Shown here: piece after piece, positions 33,125-41,359 of the stretch
How the letters are laid out: the number at the start of each line of letters is the position of its first letter
How positions within the stretch are numbered: position 1 is the stretch's first letter
Assembly (NCBI RefSeq): GCF_000427905.1
Contig: NZ_KE386604.1
Span: 124,001 to 188,000, forward strand
Source: Thermocrispum agreste DSM 44070
GTDB lineage: Bacteria; Actinomycetota; Actinomycetes; Mycobacteriales; Pseudonocardiaceae
Direction: 5' to 3'
Length of the DNA stretch: 64,000 bases
Program-made: the position numbers and the translations under genes
The notes under the pieces: generated by a model
The model's input: the letters and a program-made list of their open reading frames with translations, nothing else
Database searches by the model: none
What the model was told of the DNA's origin: nothing

Positions 33125-34096
33125 TCACCCGACGGTGAGCAGTACCTTGCCGAAGACCTGGCCGCCCTCGAGCGCGCGGTGCGCCTCCGCCGCGTTCGAC
33201 ATCGGCACGGTCTGCCCGATGACCGGCCGGACGGCCCCTTCCTCGATCAGCGGCCACAGGTGCTCCCGCACCGCGGCGACGATGGTCCCCTTGTCGTCCA
33301 CCGGGCGCCCGCGCAGGTTGGTCGCCGTCACCGAGCCGCGCTTGCTGAGCAGCTTGCCGATGTTCAGTTCGGCTTTCGTGCCGCCCTGCATGCCGATGAT
33401 CACCAGGCGGCCCTCGGTGGCCAGCGCGTCGACGTTGCGGTCGAGATACTTCGCGCCCATCACGTCGAGGATGACGTTCGCGCCGCCTTCGGCCTTGACG
33501 ACCTCGACGAAGTCGTCCTCGCGGTAGTTGATCGCGATGTCGGCGCCCAGCTCGCGGCACCTGTCCACCCGCTCCTGGGAGCCCGCGGTGATCGCGACGC
33601 GCGCGCCGAGCGCCTTGCCGACCTGGATCGCGTGCGTTCCGATACCGCCTGCTCCGCCGTGCACCAGCAGCAGCTCACCGGCCTGCAGCCGGGCCACCAT
33701 GACGACGTTGGACCACACCGTGCAGGCGACCTCCGGCAGCGCGGCGGCCTCGACCAGGTCGACGCCGCCCGGGACCGGTAGCAGCTGGGCGGCGGGCACC
33801 GCCACGCGCTCCGCGTAACCGCCACCCGCCAGCAACGCGCACACCTCGTCGCCGACCGACCAGCCGTCGACCCCTTCGCCGACCTCGACGATCCGGCCGG
33901 AACACTCCAGTCCCGGGTACTCCGGCGCCCCGGGCGGCGGCGGGTAGTAACCCTGGCGCTGCAACACGTCGGCCCGGTTGACCGCCGAGGCCACCACCTC
34001 GAGCAGCACCTCGCCCGCGCCCGGCCGCGGATCGGGCACCTCGGTCCACTGCAGCTTTTCGGGTCCGCCTGGTTCGCTGATCGTTACCGCACGCAT
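33125..34096 (-). CDS. NADPH:quinone oxidoreductase (zinc-free MDR, PIG3-like)
   Basis: The product has 323 residues, counterpart of Rv3777. It has the GroES-like start (MRAVTISEPGGPEKLQ, NRADVLQRQGYYPPP), the zinc-free motif region GLECSGRIVEVGEGV and the NADPH-binding VHGGAGGIGTHAIQVGKALG with AGSQERVDRC. It probably reduces quinones with NADPH. The ATG at 34096 is preceded by TACGGT (34108-34103) at 6 nt and has no ribosome site, so it is likely leaderless. Confidence 0.9.
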   Translation of the reverse strand: MRAVTISEPGGPEKLQWTEVPDPRPGAGEVLLEVVASAVNRADVLQRQGYYPPPPGAPEYPGLECSGRIVEVGEGVDGWSVGDEVCALLAGGGYAERVAVPAAQLLPVPGGVDLVEAAALPEVACTVWSNVVMVARLQAGELLLVHGGAGGIGTHAIQVGKALGARVAITAGSQERVDRCRELGADIAINYREDDFVEVVKAEGGANVILDVMGAKYLDRNVDALATEGRLVIIGMQGGTKAELNIGKLLSKRGSVTATNLRGRPVDDKGTIVAAVREHLWPLIEEGAVRPVIGQTVPMSNAAEAHRALEGGQVFGKVLLTVG

Positions 34097-34150
34097 GCGC
34101 CAACCGTATAACCAGTGGCGGCCCGTGCCCGGAGACCGCACGATGTGCCC

Positions 34151-34813
34151 ATGACCGCTGACCCGTGGCCGTTGCGTCATCTCGTGCTCCGCACGCCCAG
34201 ACTGGAACTGCGCCCGGACGACGACGACGGGTTGTTCGAGCTGATCGAGGTCGCCCGGGCCGGGATCCACCCGCCGGAGGAGATGCCGTTCGCGTTTCCG
34301 TGGACCGACGCCGGACCGGAAGCGCTCGGCCCGAACACGGTGCGGCATCACTGGGAACGGCGCGCATCGATCGTGGGCGGGTCGTTCGTGGTGAACTTCC
34401 TGGTGCGGCTGGACGGCAAGGTCATCGGCGAGCAAGGATTGGTGGCCGAGGACTTCCCGATCACCAGGGAAGTGTCCACCGGGTCGTGGCTGGGCAGGGC
34501 CTGTCAAGGGCAGGGCTTCGGTACCGAGATGCGGGCGGCCGTGCTGATGTTCGCGTTCGATCACCTGGGCGCCGAGACGGCCCGGTCGTCGGCGCTGGAC
34601 GGCAACGAGGCTTCGGCCGCGGTCAGCCGGAAGCTGGGGTACCGGCCGGACGGCACACGGCTGCTCGTGGTGCGCGGCCGACGGCGGGTCGAGCGGCGAT
34701 TCCTGCTCACGGCGCAGGATTTCGTTCGTCCGAAGTGGACACTCTATACCGAGGGTGCGGATGCTTGTGTGCCCTTTTTAGCCAGTGGCCAGATTCCGCC
34801 GGTGAAACCTTGA
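34151..34813 (+). CDS. GNAT acetyltransferase (RimJ/RimL type)
   Basis: The product has 220 residues. It opens with LRTPRLELRPDDDDGLFEL, has GSWLGRACQGQGFGTEMRAA as the acetyl-CoA binding Q/R-x-x-G-x-G/A loop, and ALDGNEASAAVSRKLGYRPD, all typical of RimJ/RimL-like N-acetyltransferases. The substrate is unknown. The ATG at 34151 gives the family start; an upstream GTG frame is less likely. It is divergent from the quinone oxidoreductase gene, 54 bp away. Confidence 0.85.
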   Translation: MTADPWPLRHLVLRTPRLELRPDDDDGLFELIEVARAGIHPPEEMPFAFPWTDAGPEALGPNTVRHHWERRASIVGGSFVVNFLVRLDGKVIGEQGLVAEDFPITREVSTGSWLGRACQGQGFGTEMRAAVLMFAFDHLGAETARSSALDGNEASAAVSRKLGYRPDGTRLLVVRGRRRVERRFLLTAQDFVRPKWTLYTEGADACVPFLASGQIPPVKP

Positions 34814-34917
34814 CGTATCGGGCAATCCGCATAGGGTCATGGCGCTATCGGGGCGCAGCGGCCGGCGGGGCGGCCCGCGCCACGGTGGACCCTTTCCACG
34901 AAACCGGGAGTTCGGTT

Positions 34918-36456
34918 ATGCCATCGGTGAGAAAGAAGCTCGCCGCCGTTACCGCGGTCGCGGCGGGCGCTGCTTTGGTGCTCGGCGCGCCAGGTGCCGG
35001 CGCCGCTCCGAAAGCGGATCAGAATCTGCCGAAGAAGCTGGTCAAAGCGGTCAATCCGGACAAGGTGCAGAAGCACCTGATCGCGTTCCAGCGTTACGCC
35101 GACCAGAACGACGGGAATCGAGCCGCCGGGACGGAAGGACACAACAAGTCCGCCGAGTACGTCGCCTCGAAACTGGAAGCCGCGGGCTTCGACGTCACGC
35201 GTCAGGAATTCGAGTTCGTCTACGACGAGACGGTGACCGAGACGCTGACCGTGGGCGGCGAGGACATCCCGGTCATCCGCATGGCCTACAGCGCCAACAG
35301 CCCGGAAGGTGGGGTGACCGCGCCGCTGATCGCCATCCCGGAGGACGAGACGCCGGGCTGTGAGGTCAGCGACTACAGCGCGGACGTCGAGGGCAAGATC
35401 GCGGTCATCCAGCGCGGTGCGTGCACCTTCGCCGAGAAGCAGACCGCCGCGGCCGAAGCGGGCGCCGTCGGCGCGATCATCTACAACAACGTCGACGGCG
35501 CGCTCAACGGGACCCTGGGCGACCCGGAGGTCGGCGCGATCCCGACCGGTGGCGTGACCCAGGAGGACGGCGCCAAGCTGGTCGCGGCCGCGGGCCAGGA
35601 AGCGACTCTGGACCTGCAGGGCATCACCGAGCAGCGCACCACCAAGAACATCATCGCCGAGACCAAGACCGGTCGGCACGACAACGTGGTGATGGCCGGT
35701 GCGCACCTGGACGGTGTGCCCGACGGCCCGGGCATCAACGACAACGGCTCCGGTTCGGCCGCGCTGCTGACCACGGCGCTGGAGCTGGGCGCCACCCCGA
35801 AGGTGAACAACGCGGTGCGGTTCGCCTGGTGGAGCGCCGAGGAGCTGGGTCTGGTCGGCTCGGAGTACTACGTGTCGCAGCTGTCGGAGTCCGAGCAGTT
35901 CGACATCGCGCTGTACTTGAACTTCGACATGATCGGCTCGCCGAACGCGGCCTACTTCGTCTACGACGGCGACGACTCCGACGGCGTGGGTGCGCCGGAA
36001 GGCCCGTACGGCTCGGCCGACATCGAGAAGACCTTCGTCGACTTCATCAAGAAGCAGTACAAGATCACCACGCAGGGCACTGACTTCGACGGCCGGTCCG
36101 ACTACGGTCCGTTCATCGAGGTCGGCATCCCGTCGGGTGGTCTGTTCACCGGCGCCGAAGGGATCAAGACCGAAGAGCAGGCCAAGCTGTGGGGCGGCAA
36201 GGCCGGTGTCGCGTACGACCCGTGCTACCACGCCAAGTGCGACAACCTCGGCAACCTCGACCGCAAGGCGCTCGAGGTCAACAGCGACGCCATGGCGTGG
36301 GCGATCGCCAACTACGCGCTGAGCACCGAGAAGGTCAACGGCATCAAGCCGGGTGGCAAGAAGTCGAAGGCCGCCATCGCCAAGCTGCGGGCGGGCGAGC
36401 GTGTCCTGCCGAAGGTGGCCAACAGCCACGCGCACGAGCACGCCGCGGTGAGCTGA
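34918..36456 (+). CDS. Secreted M28 aminopeptidase with PA domain
   Basis: Zinc aminopeptidase of 512 residues. A Sec signal covers residues 1 to about 30. The PA (protease-associated) insert lies at about 130-230 (GKIAVIQRGACTFAEKQTAA). The M28 metal ligands follow: AGAHLDGVPDGPGINDNGSG (His and bridging Asp), WWSAEELGLVGS (catalytic and binding Glu), NFDMIGSPN (Asp) and the last His near YDPCYHAKCD. It resembles Streptomyces griseus aminopeptidase and mycobacterial LpqL-type enzymes and should trim exported peptides. GGGAG lies 8 nt before the ATG. A strong terminator follows. Confidence 0.92.
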   Translation: MPSVRKKLAAVTAVAAGAALVLGAPGAGAAPKADQNLPKKLVKAVNPDKVQKHLIAFQRYADQNDGNRAAGTEGHNKSAEYVASKLEAAGFDVTRQEFEFVYDETVTETLTVGGEDIPVIRMAYSANSPEGGVTAPLIAIPEDETPGCEVSDYSADVEGKIAVIQRGACTFAEKQTAAAEAGAVGAIIYNNVDGALNGTLGDPEVGAIPTGGVTQEDGAKLVAAAGQEATLDLQGITEQRTTKNIIAETKTGRHDNVVMAGAHLDGVPDGPGINDNGSGSAALLTTALELGATPKVNNAVRFAWWSAEELGLVGSEYYVSQLSESEQFDIALYLNFDMIGSPNAAYFVYDGDDSDGVGAPEGPYGSADIEKTFVDFIKKQYKITTQGTDFDGRSDYGPFIEVGIPSGGLFTGAEGIKTEEQAKLWGGKAGVAYDPCYHAKCDNLGNLDRKALEVNSDAMAWAIANYALSTEKVNGIKPGGKKSKAAIAKLRAGERVLPKVANSHAHEHAAVS

Positions 36457-36476
36457 GGCAGCTCGATACTCCTCTG

Positions 36477-36517
36477 ACGCGGGCGGTTCCTCGAGCGGGA
36501 GCCGCCCGCGTTGCTTT
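36477..36517 (+). terminator. Intrinsic terminator after the M28 peptidase
   Basis: ACGCGGGCGG (36477-36486) pairs perfectly with CCGCCCGCGT (36502-36511) across 15 nt, followed by TGCTTT. It begins 21 bp after the stop codon. Confidence 0.8.
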
Positions 36518-36938
36518 GTCCGCGGCCTGTCGGGGATACGTCAGCCGGGCCGCGCACCTGAGCGCGGAAGCTACGGCAGCGCAACAGGATCGCGGTTGTC
36601 CGGCTGGCCGCGAGCACGCCACTCGGTGTGTGGCCTCGCTGGCACCTGCCGGAATCCCAGTGGCTGCGTCAAGGTGGTCGACCAGTTCTCGCCGCCTTGC
36701 GCGGCCGCCCTTCGTTCCAGTGAGGTGACGAGCTGGGAGAAGCCGCGCGGGGTCGTGGTGGTGGGATGACGGCGGGCAGCTGGCCGGCTCGTGGTGGCGG
36801 GCGAGCTGCGGTGGGCGGCTTGCGCGGGTTGTGGTTTGTGGTGCGTGGCGGTGGGCTGTTTGCGGGGTTGTGGCGACGGTGGGCAGCCGGCGCTGGTTCG
36901 CGGTGACCGGTGTGTCACGCGCCGCGCCGATGGACAGG
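36518..36938. other. Intergenic stretch, G-rich, no gene seen
   Basis: About 420 bp between the M28 terminator and the stop of the convergent metallopeptidase gene. The right half is strongly G-rich on the plus strand with many GGTGG and GGGCG runs. Open frames here are short and lack start signals. I see no RNA gene. Confidence 0.4.
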
Positions 36939-37874
36939 TCAGCCGAGGTCGTTGGTGTTGAACGTGTCGCAGGCCGCCGGGTCACCCGTGTTCAGGCCGG
37001 TGAGCAGCCATTTCTCCCGCTGCGCCGACGTGCCGTGGCTGAACTGGGACTCGTCCACCCGGCCGCCACCGAACTCGCGCTGCAGGTAGTCGTCGCCGAT
37101 GTGCTGCGCCGCATCGAGGGCCTGCCTGATGTCTTCCTGCGTGATGTTGGTGATCAGCGGTTCGCCGCTCTCGGTCGGTGTGGTGGCGGCGTTGTGCGCC
37201 CACACTCCCGCGTAGCAGTCGGCCTGCAGTTCCAGGCGCACCAGGCCCGAAGTCGGCCCGGTCTCGTTGTGGTTGATCCGGGACGAGCGGCCCAGCAGGT
37301 TCTGCACGTGGTGCCCGTACTCGTGGGCGAGCACGTACGCCTCGGCGAACAGTCCGCCCTCGGCCCCGAACCGGCGCTGCAGCACGTCTTCGAAGAAGGA
37401 CAGATTCAGGTACACGCCCTCGTCGGCCGGGCAGTAGAACGGGCCGATGCTGGAGTCGGCCGCCCCGCAGGCGGTCTCGACGCGGTCGGTGAAGAAGGTC
37501 GTGGTGGCTGGGCGATACGTCGTGCCGGAGCGAGCGAACGCGTTGCTCCAGTAGTCCTGGATCGAGTTGACGATGGCGACGATGGCGCAATCGTGGTTGC
37601 GCTTGGCGTCGGCGCCGGTGCGACATTCGGAGCTCAGGTCGCTGTTGGTGACCTGCTGACCGGAGCCGAGGCCAGCCAGCCCGCGGTCCAGCCCGAACCC
37701 GCCGCCGAGATTGCCGAAACCGCCCCCGAACTGCGACAACAGCAGGTAGATGATCACGCCGACGATGCCGAGCCCGCCGCCGCCTGCGACGACCCGGCCC
37801 CCGATGCCTCCTGTGACACCCCGCAGGTCGCGAATCTCACCTGCGTCGAGGTCGGCTCCTTCGTTGAAGTCCAC
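36939..37874 (-). CDS. Neutral zinc metallopeptidase (YpfJ family)
   Basis: The product has 311 residues. A short acidic N-terminus (VDFNEGADLDAGEIRDLRG) is followed by one membrane helix (LGIVGVIIYLLLSQF), a glycine-rich spacer and the peptidase domain with HEYGHHVQNLLGR (the HExxH zinc site) and ELQADCYAGVW carrying the third ligand region. Paired cysteines (SSECRTG, HDCAI, TACGAA, FYCPAD) suit an extracytoplasmic domain. The substrate is unknown. The GTG at 37874 is 6 nt after GAGGAG. A long hairpin sits 68 bp upstream. Confidence 0.88.
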   Translation of the reverse strand: MDFNEGADLDAGEIRDLRGVTGGIGGRVVAGGGGLGIVGVIIYLLLSQFGGGFGNLGGGFGLDRGLAGLGSGQQVTNSDLSSECRTGADAKRNHDCAIVAIVNSIQDYWSNAFARSGTTYRPATTTFFTDRVETACGAADSSIGPFYCPADEGVYLNLSFFEDVLQRRFGAEGGLFAEAYVLAHEYGHHVQNLLGRSSRINHNETGPTSGLVRLELQADCYAGVWAHNAATTPTESGEPLITNITQEDIRQALDAAQHIGDDYLQREFGGGRVDESQFSHGTSAQREKWLLTGLNTGDPAACDTFNTNDLG

Positions 37875-37941
37875 GTCGCACTCCTCACTGCGCCGTGTGA
37901 AGCGTAACCAAGCTGCGCCGTCGATCCGCGCCGTGGACAAG

Positions 37942-37987
37942 CCTGGGCGCGGTCGCCCGCGCTGTCCAAACGGGCACCGCGCCCAGG
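37942..37987. other. Long near-perfect hairpin upstream of the metallopeptidase
   Basis: CCTGGGCGCGGT (37942-37953) pairs perfectly with ACCGCGCCCAGG (37976-37987), and the loop carries a further GCCCG/CGGGC stem, giving 17 bp with one bulge. On the minus strand it would lie in the 5' leader of the metallopeptidase mRNA. It is not followed by a T tract. The remainder of 37988-38389 has no gene I can support. Confidence 0.5.
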
Positions 37988-38389
37988 GTGAGAGGTTGTT
38001 GGGGCGATTGGCCGCACCGCGGGCCGGCGGCTAGCACTGCTGGCCGATATGGACACCTGGCCGAGGCAGGCTGGAACACCGTCGAGATACGCGACCATGT
38101 GCGCGCATTCGGAGGACACCCGCGTCTGACGACCGCTCTCGTCCTCGCCGGAATCGGGTCAGGCCGCTCCAAACGAGGGGGCACAGTCGGCGGCCAACCG
38201 CGAAGAATCATTCGACACTGCACCACCTGCCCTTCCCGGGAGGGCCGGCCCGCCGCTGTTCGCCGCGGAACGCCATGGGCCGTGACCATCCGTACACCCA
38301 GCATGCGCCTGTCGTGCTGATGAGACAAGGCCGTTCACCTTTCCCGGTCGCTCCGTGCGGGGGAGGTGTCGCTACCCTTTGGGCATCGA

Positions 38390-38476
38390 GGAGGCGTGGC
38401 AGAGCGGCCGAATGCAGTCGCCTTGAAAGCGACCGTCGGGTGAAACCGACCGGGGGTTCAAATCCCTCCGCCTCCG
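38390..38476 (+). tRNA. tRNA-Ser (anticodon TGA)
   Basis: Eighty-seven nt with a long variable arm, as in class II tRNAs. Acceptor GGAGGCG pairs with CGCCTCC, the anticodon loop is CTTGAAA (anticodon TGA at 38424-38426), the variable stem is GTCGGGTGAAACCGAC, the T arm is GGGGGTTCAAATCCCTC, and the discriminator is G. CCA is not encoded. Confidence 0.96.
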
Positions 38477-38589
38477 CGTGACGATCGACGACGGGCCGAG
38501 CCGGGCAGCTCGGCCCGTCGTCTTCGGAGGGCTACGCCGGACAGTTCGTATGCCGCTGTCTGAGCAGACGCAGCGAAGGGCCGGAAGCG

Positions 38590-39069
38590 TCATCGAGGAC
38601 GGAAAGCCAACGCTTTGACGGTGGCGGCCACTTCCGGCCATCGCGGGTCGTCCGGGTCGGCGGGGAAGCCGAGCAGTGGCGCGAGGCGCCGCCAGGCGCG
38701 GGGATGCTTGCGCTGGTAGGTGCGGAGCGCGCGGAGCGTTTCGTCCGGCTCGAGGCGCCGGTGTTCCGGGTTCAGCCAGCGATCCCTGCCGATGCGGACC
38801 TCCACGGCCGGGGCGGCTTGCAGGTTGCGATACCAATCCGGGTTCGGGCCCCATGCCGCCACGACTACGGCCTCGGGAAGGTCGGGCCGGAAGTCGACGA
38901 CTTCGACGACCACCTCGCGCCGGGCCCCGGTGCGCCGTCCGCGATGAACCAGGTAGAGCAGCCGCCGCCGGAAAACCCATCCGAGGTGTGCGCGATACAG
39001 CCAGATCGGCGCGCGCAGCAGGGCGCGGAGCACTCCCCGTGGTTTGCGATCCGTCAAAGCCATCGTCAT
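38590..39069 (-). CDS. Deazaflavin (F420)-dependent nitroreductase-family protein
   Basis: The product has 159 residues (157 from the second ATG at 39063). The split-barrel Ddn/nitroreductase family is suggested by LLYLVHRGRRTGARREVVVE, then AVVVAAWGPNPDWYRNLQAA and VEVRIGRDRW. Relatives use reduced F420 to reduce quinones, nitro compounds or other acceptors; the substrate is unknown. A TACGGT box lies 3 nt before the first and 9 nt before the second ATG, so a leaderless start at 39063 is also plausible. Confidence 0.8.
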   Translation of the reverse strand: MTMALTDRKPRGVLRALLRAPIWLYRAHLGWVFRRRLLYLVHRGRRTGARREVVVEVVDFRPDLPEAVVVAAWGPNPDWYRNLQAAPAVEVRIGRDRWLNPEHRRLEPDETLRALRTYQRKHPRAWRRLAPLLGFPADPDDPRWPEVAATVKALAFRPR

Positions 39070-39239
39070 GCCACCGTATGCCGTCGGAAAGCCGTCCGCT
39101 TGCCGCCCCGGTGTCGTCGGCGTTCCTCGCCCTGTGCACCGCTTGCCCGATATCGGCCGGGCAAGTACCGGCAAGGGGTTGGCGCGTTGCCGGTGGTGAT
39201 CGGTAACCTCGCGGCGATTGGATACAGGGGGCCGCAGGC

Positions 39240-40481
39240 ATGTACGTCACCACGGGGAATTCTGTGGAGGCGTCGCGCCAACGCCGCGGCTGGCGGGTGG
39301 AGCCGGCGGTGGCTTTGGTCGCGATCGCGTTGATCGGTGTCGTCGGGTACGACGTCGTGCGCTCCTGGGGCGGTGAACTCCTCGACGTGAACGTCTACCG
39401 CCAGGGCGCACAACAGTGGCTGACCGGCCAGGACGTCTACGCGACGAGCGGGTTGGACATCAACCTGCCTTTTCTTTATCCGCCGCTGGCCGCGGTGTTG
39501 TTCAGCTCGCTGGCGGTCGTGAGTGCCGAAACCGCCGGTGTCGTGATGACGGTTCTGTCTTTCGCGGCCCTTGTGCTCGCGGCGGTGGTGCTGGCTCGCA
39601 GATTGCCCGAGCGAACCGGTCCGTGGCCGCTGGTTGCCGCCGGAATGGTGGCACTGTGCCTGCAATTCGAGCCGGTCAGGCACACGTTCGGATTCGGCCA
39701 GATCAATCTCCTTCTTCTTGCGCTCGTCGTCGTCGATTGTTTGGTCGACCTTCGGTGGTTGCCGCGCGGGGTGCTTGTCGGGCTCGCCGCCGCCATCAAG
39801 CTCACGCCCTTGGTGTTCCTGGTGTATTTCCTGCTACGACGGGACACACGTGCAGTCGTGGCGACGGTCAGCTCTTTCGTCGGGTGCATGGCCCTGGGCT
39901 TCCTTCTTGCGCCACAGGCCTCCATCTCGTATTGGACCGACGTCGTCTTCGACACCGCAGAACGGGTCGGCAACGAGTATGCGGGCAATCAGTCGATTTA
40001 CGGTGTGCTGTCCAGGGCCGGGTTCGACGAAGGCGGGTTGATCGTGCTGTGGCTGCTCGTCGCGATCGCGGTCACCGCGATCGGCGCCGTGGCCATGCGC
40101 CGCGCGCTGCGCCTGGGCTCCGAACTGACCGCGGTCGCGATCTGCGGTGTCGTCGGCGTGATGGTCTCGCCCATTTCGTGGAGTCATCACTGGGTGTGGG
40201 TGTTGCCTGCGCTGGCTGCCACGCTGGAAATCATGTCGTGGCGCGTGCTGCTGCCTGCGGTCGTGGTCGCGGCGATCTTCGTGCTGGCGCCGCACTGGTT
40301 GGTGCCGAACAACGACGGCCTCGAGTATGGGTGGACGGCCGGCGAGTGGCTGCTCGGCAACGCCTATCTGCTCACCGCGGCCGTCGTTCTGGTGATCGTG
40401 GCGGTGGCCGGTTTCCGGCGGCGGGTGGCGGAGTCGCACCCACGCGGCATCATGTCTGCCGATGCGGATATTGGTGGTTGA
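39240..40481 (+). CDS. GT87-family polyprenyl-phosphomannose-dependent mannosyltransferase
   Basis: Integral membrane glycosyltransferase of 413 residues with about ten helices (DUF2029/GT87). The conserved extracytoplasmic start DVNVYRQGAQQWLTGQDVYA and FLYPPLAAVLFS are typical, as is AAIKLTPLVFLVYFLLRR. Relatives such as mycobacterial PimE use polyprenyl-phosphomannose to extend lipomannan or phosphatidylinositol mannosides on the outer face. The ATG follows a CAGGGGG stretch. The gene overlaps the response regulator by 20 bp, which may couple their translation. Confidence 0.85.
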   Translation: MYVTTGNSVEASRQRRGWRVEPAVALVAIALIGVVGYDVVRSWGGELLDVNVYRQGAQQWLTGQDVYATSGLDINLPFLYPPLAAVLFSSLAVVSAETAGVVMTVLSFAALVLAAVVLARRLPERTGPWPLVAAGMVALCLQFEPVRHTFGFGQINLLLLALVVVDCLVDLRWLPRGVLVGLAAAIKLTPLVFLVYFLLRRDTRAVVATVSSFVGCMALGFLLAPQASISYWTDVVFDTAERVGNEYAGNQSIYGVLSRAGFDEGGLIVLWLLVAIAVTAIGAVAMRRALRLGSELTAVAICGVVGVMVSPISWSHHWVWVLPALAATLEIMSWRVLLPAVVVAAIFVLAPHWLVPNNDGLEYGWTAGEWLLGNAYLLTAAVVLVIVAVAGFRRRVAESHPRGIMSADADIGG

Positions 40482-41115
40482 GGACGACGACGGCGTCGCG
40501 GGTGCGATTCTGGATGCGCTCCGGGCCAGGGGACACGGTGTCTTCCGGGCCGCAGTCGCGGCGGAAGTACCTGTGCTGCTGCCGGATGCCGAGCTGGTGC
40601 TGCTCGACCTCGGATTGCCGGACGGCGACGGCTTCGAGGTGCTGCGCACCATCCGGCGCGCCTCCCCGGTCCCGGTGCTGGTGATCACCGCCCGGTCCGC
40701 GGAGCGCGACGTGGTCCGTGCCCTCCACCTCGGTGCCGACGATTACCTGGTGAAACCGGTCAGGCTCAAGGAATTGTTGGCGCGGGTGGATGCCGTCGTG
40801 CGGCGCGCGCGAGCGCAGACCGCTGATCCGGTTGCCGAAATCGGCGATCTCCGCGTCGACCTCGCGGCCCGGCGGGTCACCGTCGGCGGCGCAGAACTGC
40901 GCCTGACCGGCAAGGAGTACGACATCCTGGCTGCTCTGGCGCGGCGGCCGGGTGTCGCGGTCAGCCGCGACGAACTCCTGCTGCAGGTGTGGGGCCATGT
41001 CGACAAATCGGTTTCGCGCGCCCTGGACGTGCACCTGGCGGCGCTGCGCGCCAAGATCAACCGGCCCGGGCTGCTGACCACTGTTCGCGGTTTCGGCTTC
41101 CGGCTCGGCGACTGA
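40462..41115 (+). CDS. OmpR/PhoB-type response regulator
   Basis: The product has 217 residues. The receiver domain (1 to about 115) has the acidic pair VEDDD, the phospho-acceptor Asp in LVLLDLGLPDGDG, Thr in VITARS and Lys in DDYLVKPV. The winged-helix domain follows (LRLTGKEYDILAALARRPGV, VSRALDVHLAALRAKI, VRGFGF). Its likely partner is the histidine kinase at 42743, separated by a transporter gene. The start lies inside the glycosyltransferase gene end. Confidence 0.92.
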   Translation: MRILVVEDDDGVAGAILDALRARGHGVFRAAVAAEVPVLLPDAELVLLDLGLPDGDGFEVLRTIRRASPVPVLVITARSAERDVVRALHLGADDYLVKPVRLKELLARVDAVVRRARAQTADPVAEIGDLRVDLAARRVTVGGAELRLTGKEYDILAALARRPGVAVSRDELLLQVWGHVDKSVSRALDVHLAALRAKINRPGLLTTVRGFGFRLGD

Positions 41116-41129
41116 CCGGTGAAGCGCAC

Positions 41130-41240
41130 CGGTGCGCTTGGTCGGTTGTTGGTGGCCGGGGGTGTTGTGGTGGCGGGGGTGTCTCGGTGCGTTCGGTCGG
41201 TTGTTGGTGGCCGGGGATGTTGCGGTGGCAGGAAGCGTCC
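41130..41240 (+). repeat. Two 55-bp imperfect tandem repeats
   Basis: Positions 41130-41184 and 41185-41240 repeat each other (CGGTGCGCTTGGTCGGTTGT against CGGTGCGTTCGGTCGGTTGT at their starts), with more divergence toward the end. A third start (CGGTGCCCGG) follows at 41241. They lie between the response regulator stop and the Nramp-like gene. Confidence 0.7.
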
Positions 41241-41265
41241 CGGTGCCCGGTCCGTTATCGATTCT

Positions 41266-41277
41266 GTTCTTAAGAAC
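41266..41277. promoter_or_regulatory. 12-bp perfect palindrome upstream of the Nramp-like gene
   Basis: GTTCTTAAGAAC is an AT-containing perfect palindrome in GC-rich surroundings, 82 bp before the Nramp-like ATG. It may be the binding site of a metal-responsive repressor or of the adjacent response regulator. Confidence 0.4.
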
Positions 41278-41359
41278 GTGTGAAGCTGGCCCGTCCGCCC
41301 ATGGCCTGCGCCGTATCGTGCTCGCCGACATTCTCCGGCGCAACGAAGGGCAGGAGGTC

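Noticed and set aside
36750-36900. G-rich stretch as a G-quadruplex
   Set aside because: GGG runs are separated by irregular, mostly long loops; nothing distinguishes it from general G skew.
37988-38320. A 110-codon plus-strand frame before tRNA-Ser
   Set aside because: No ribosome site, no recognisable domain and biased composition; treated as non-coding.
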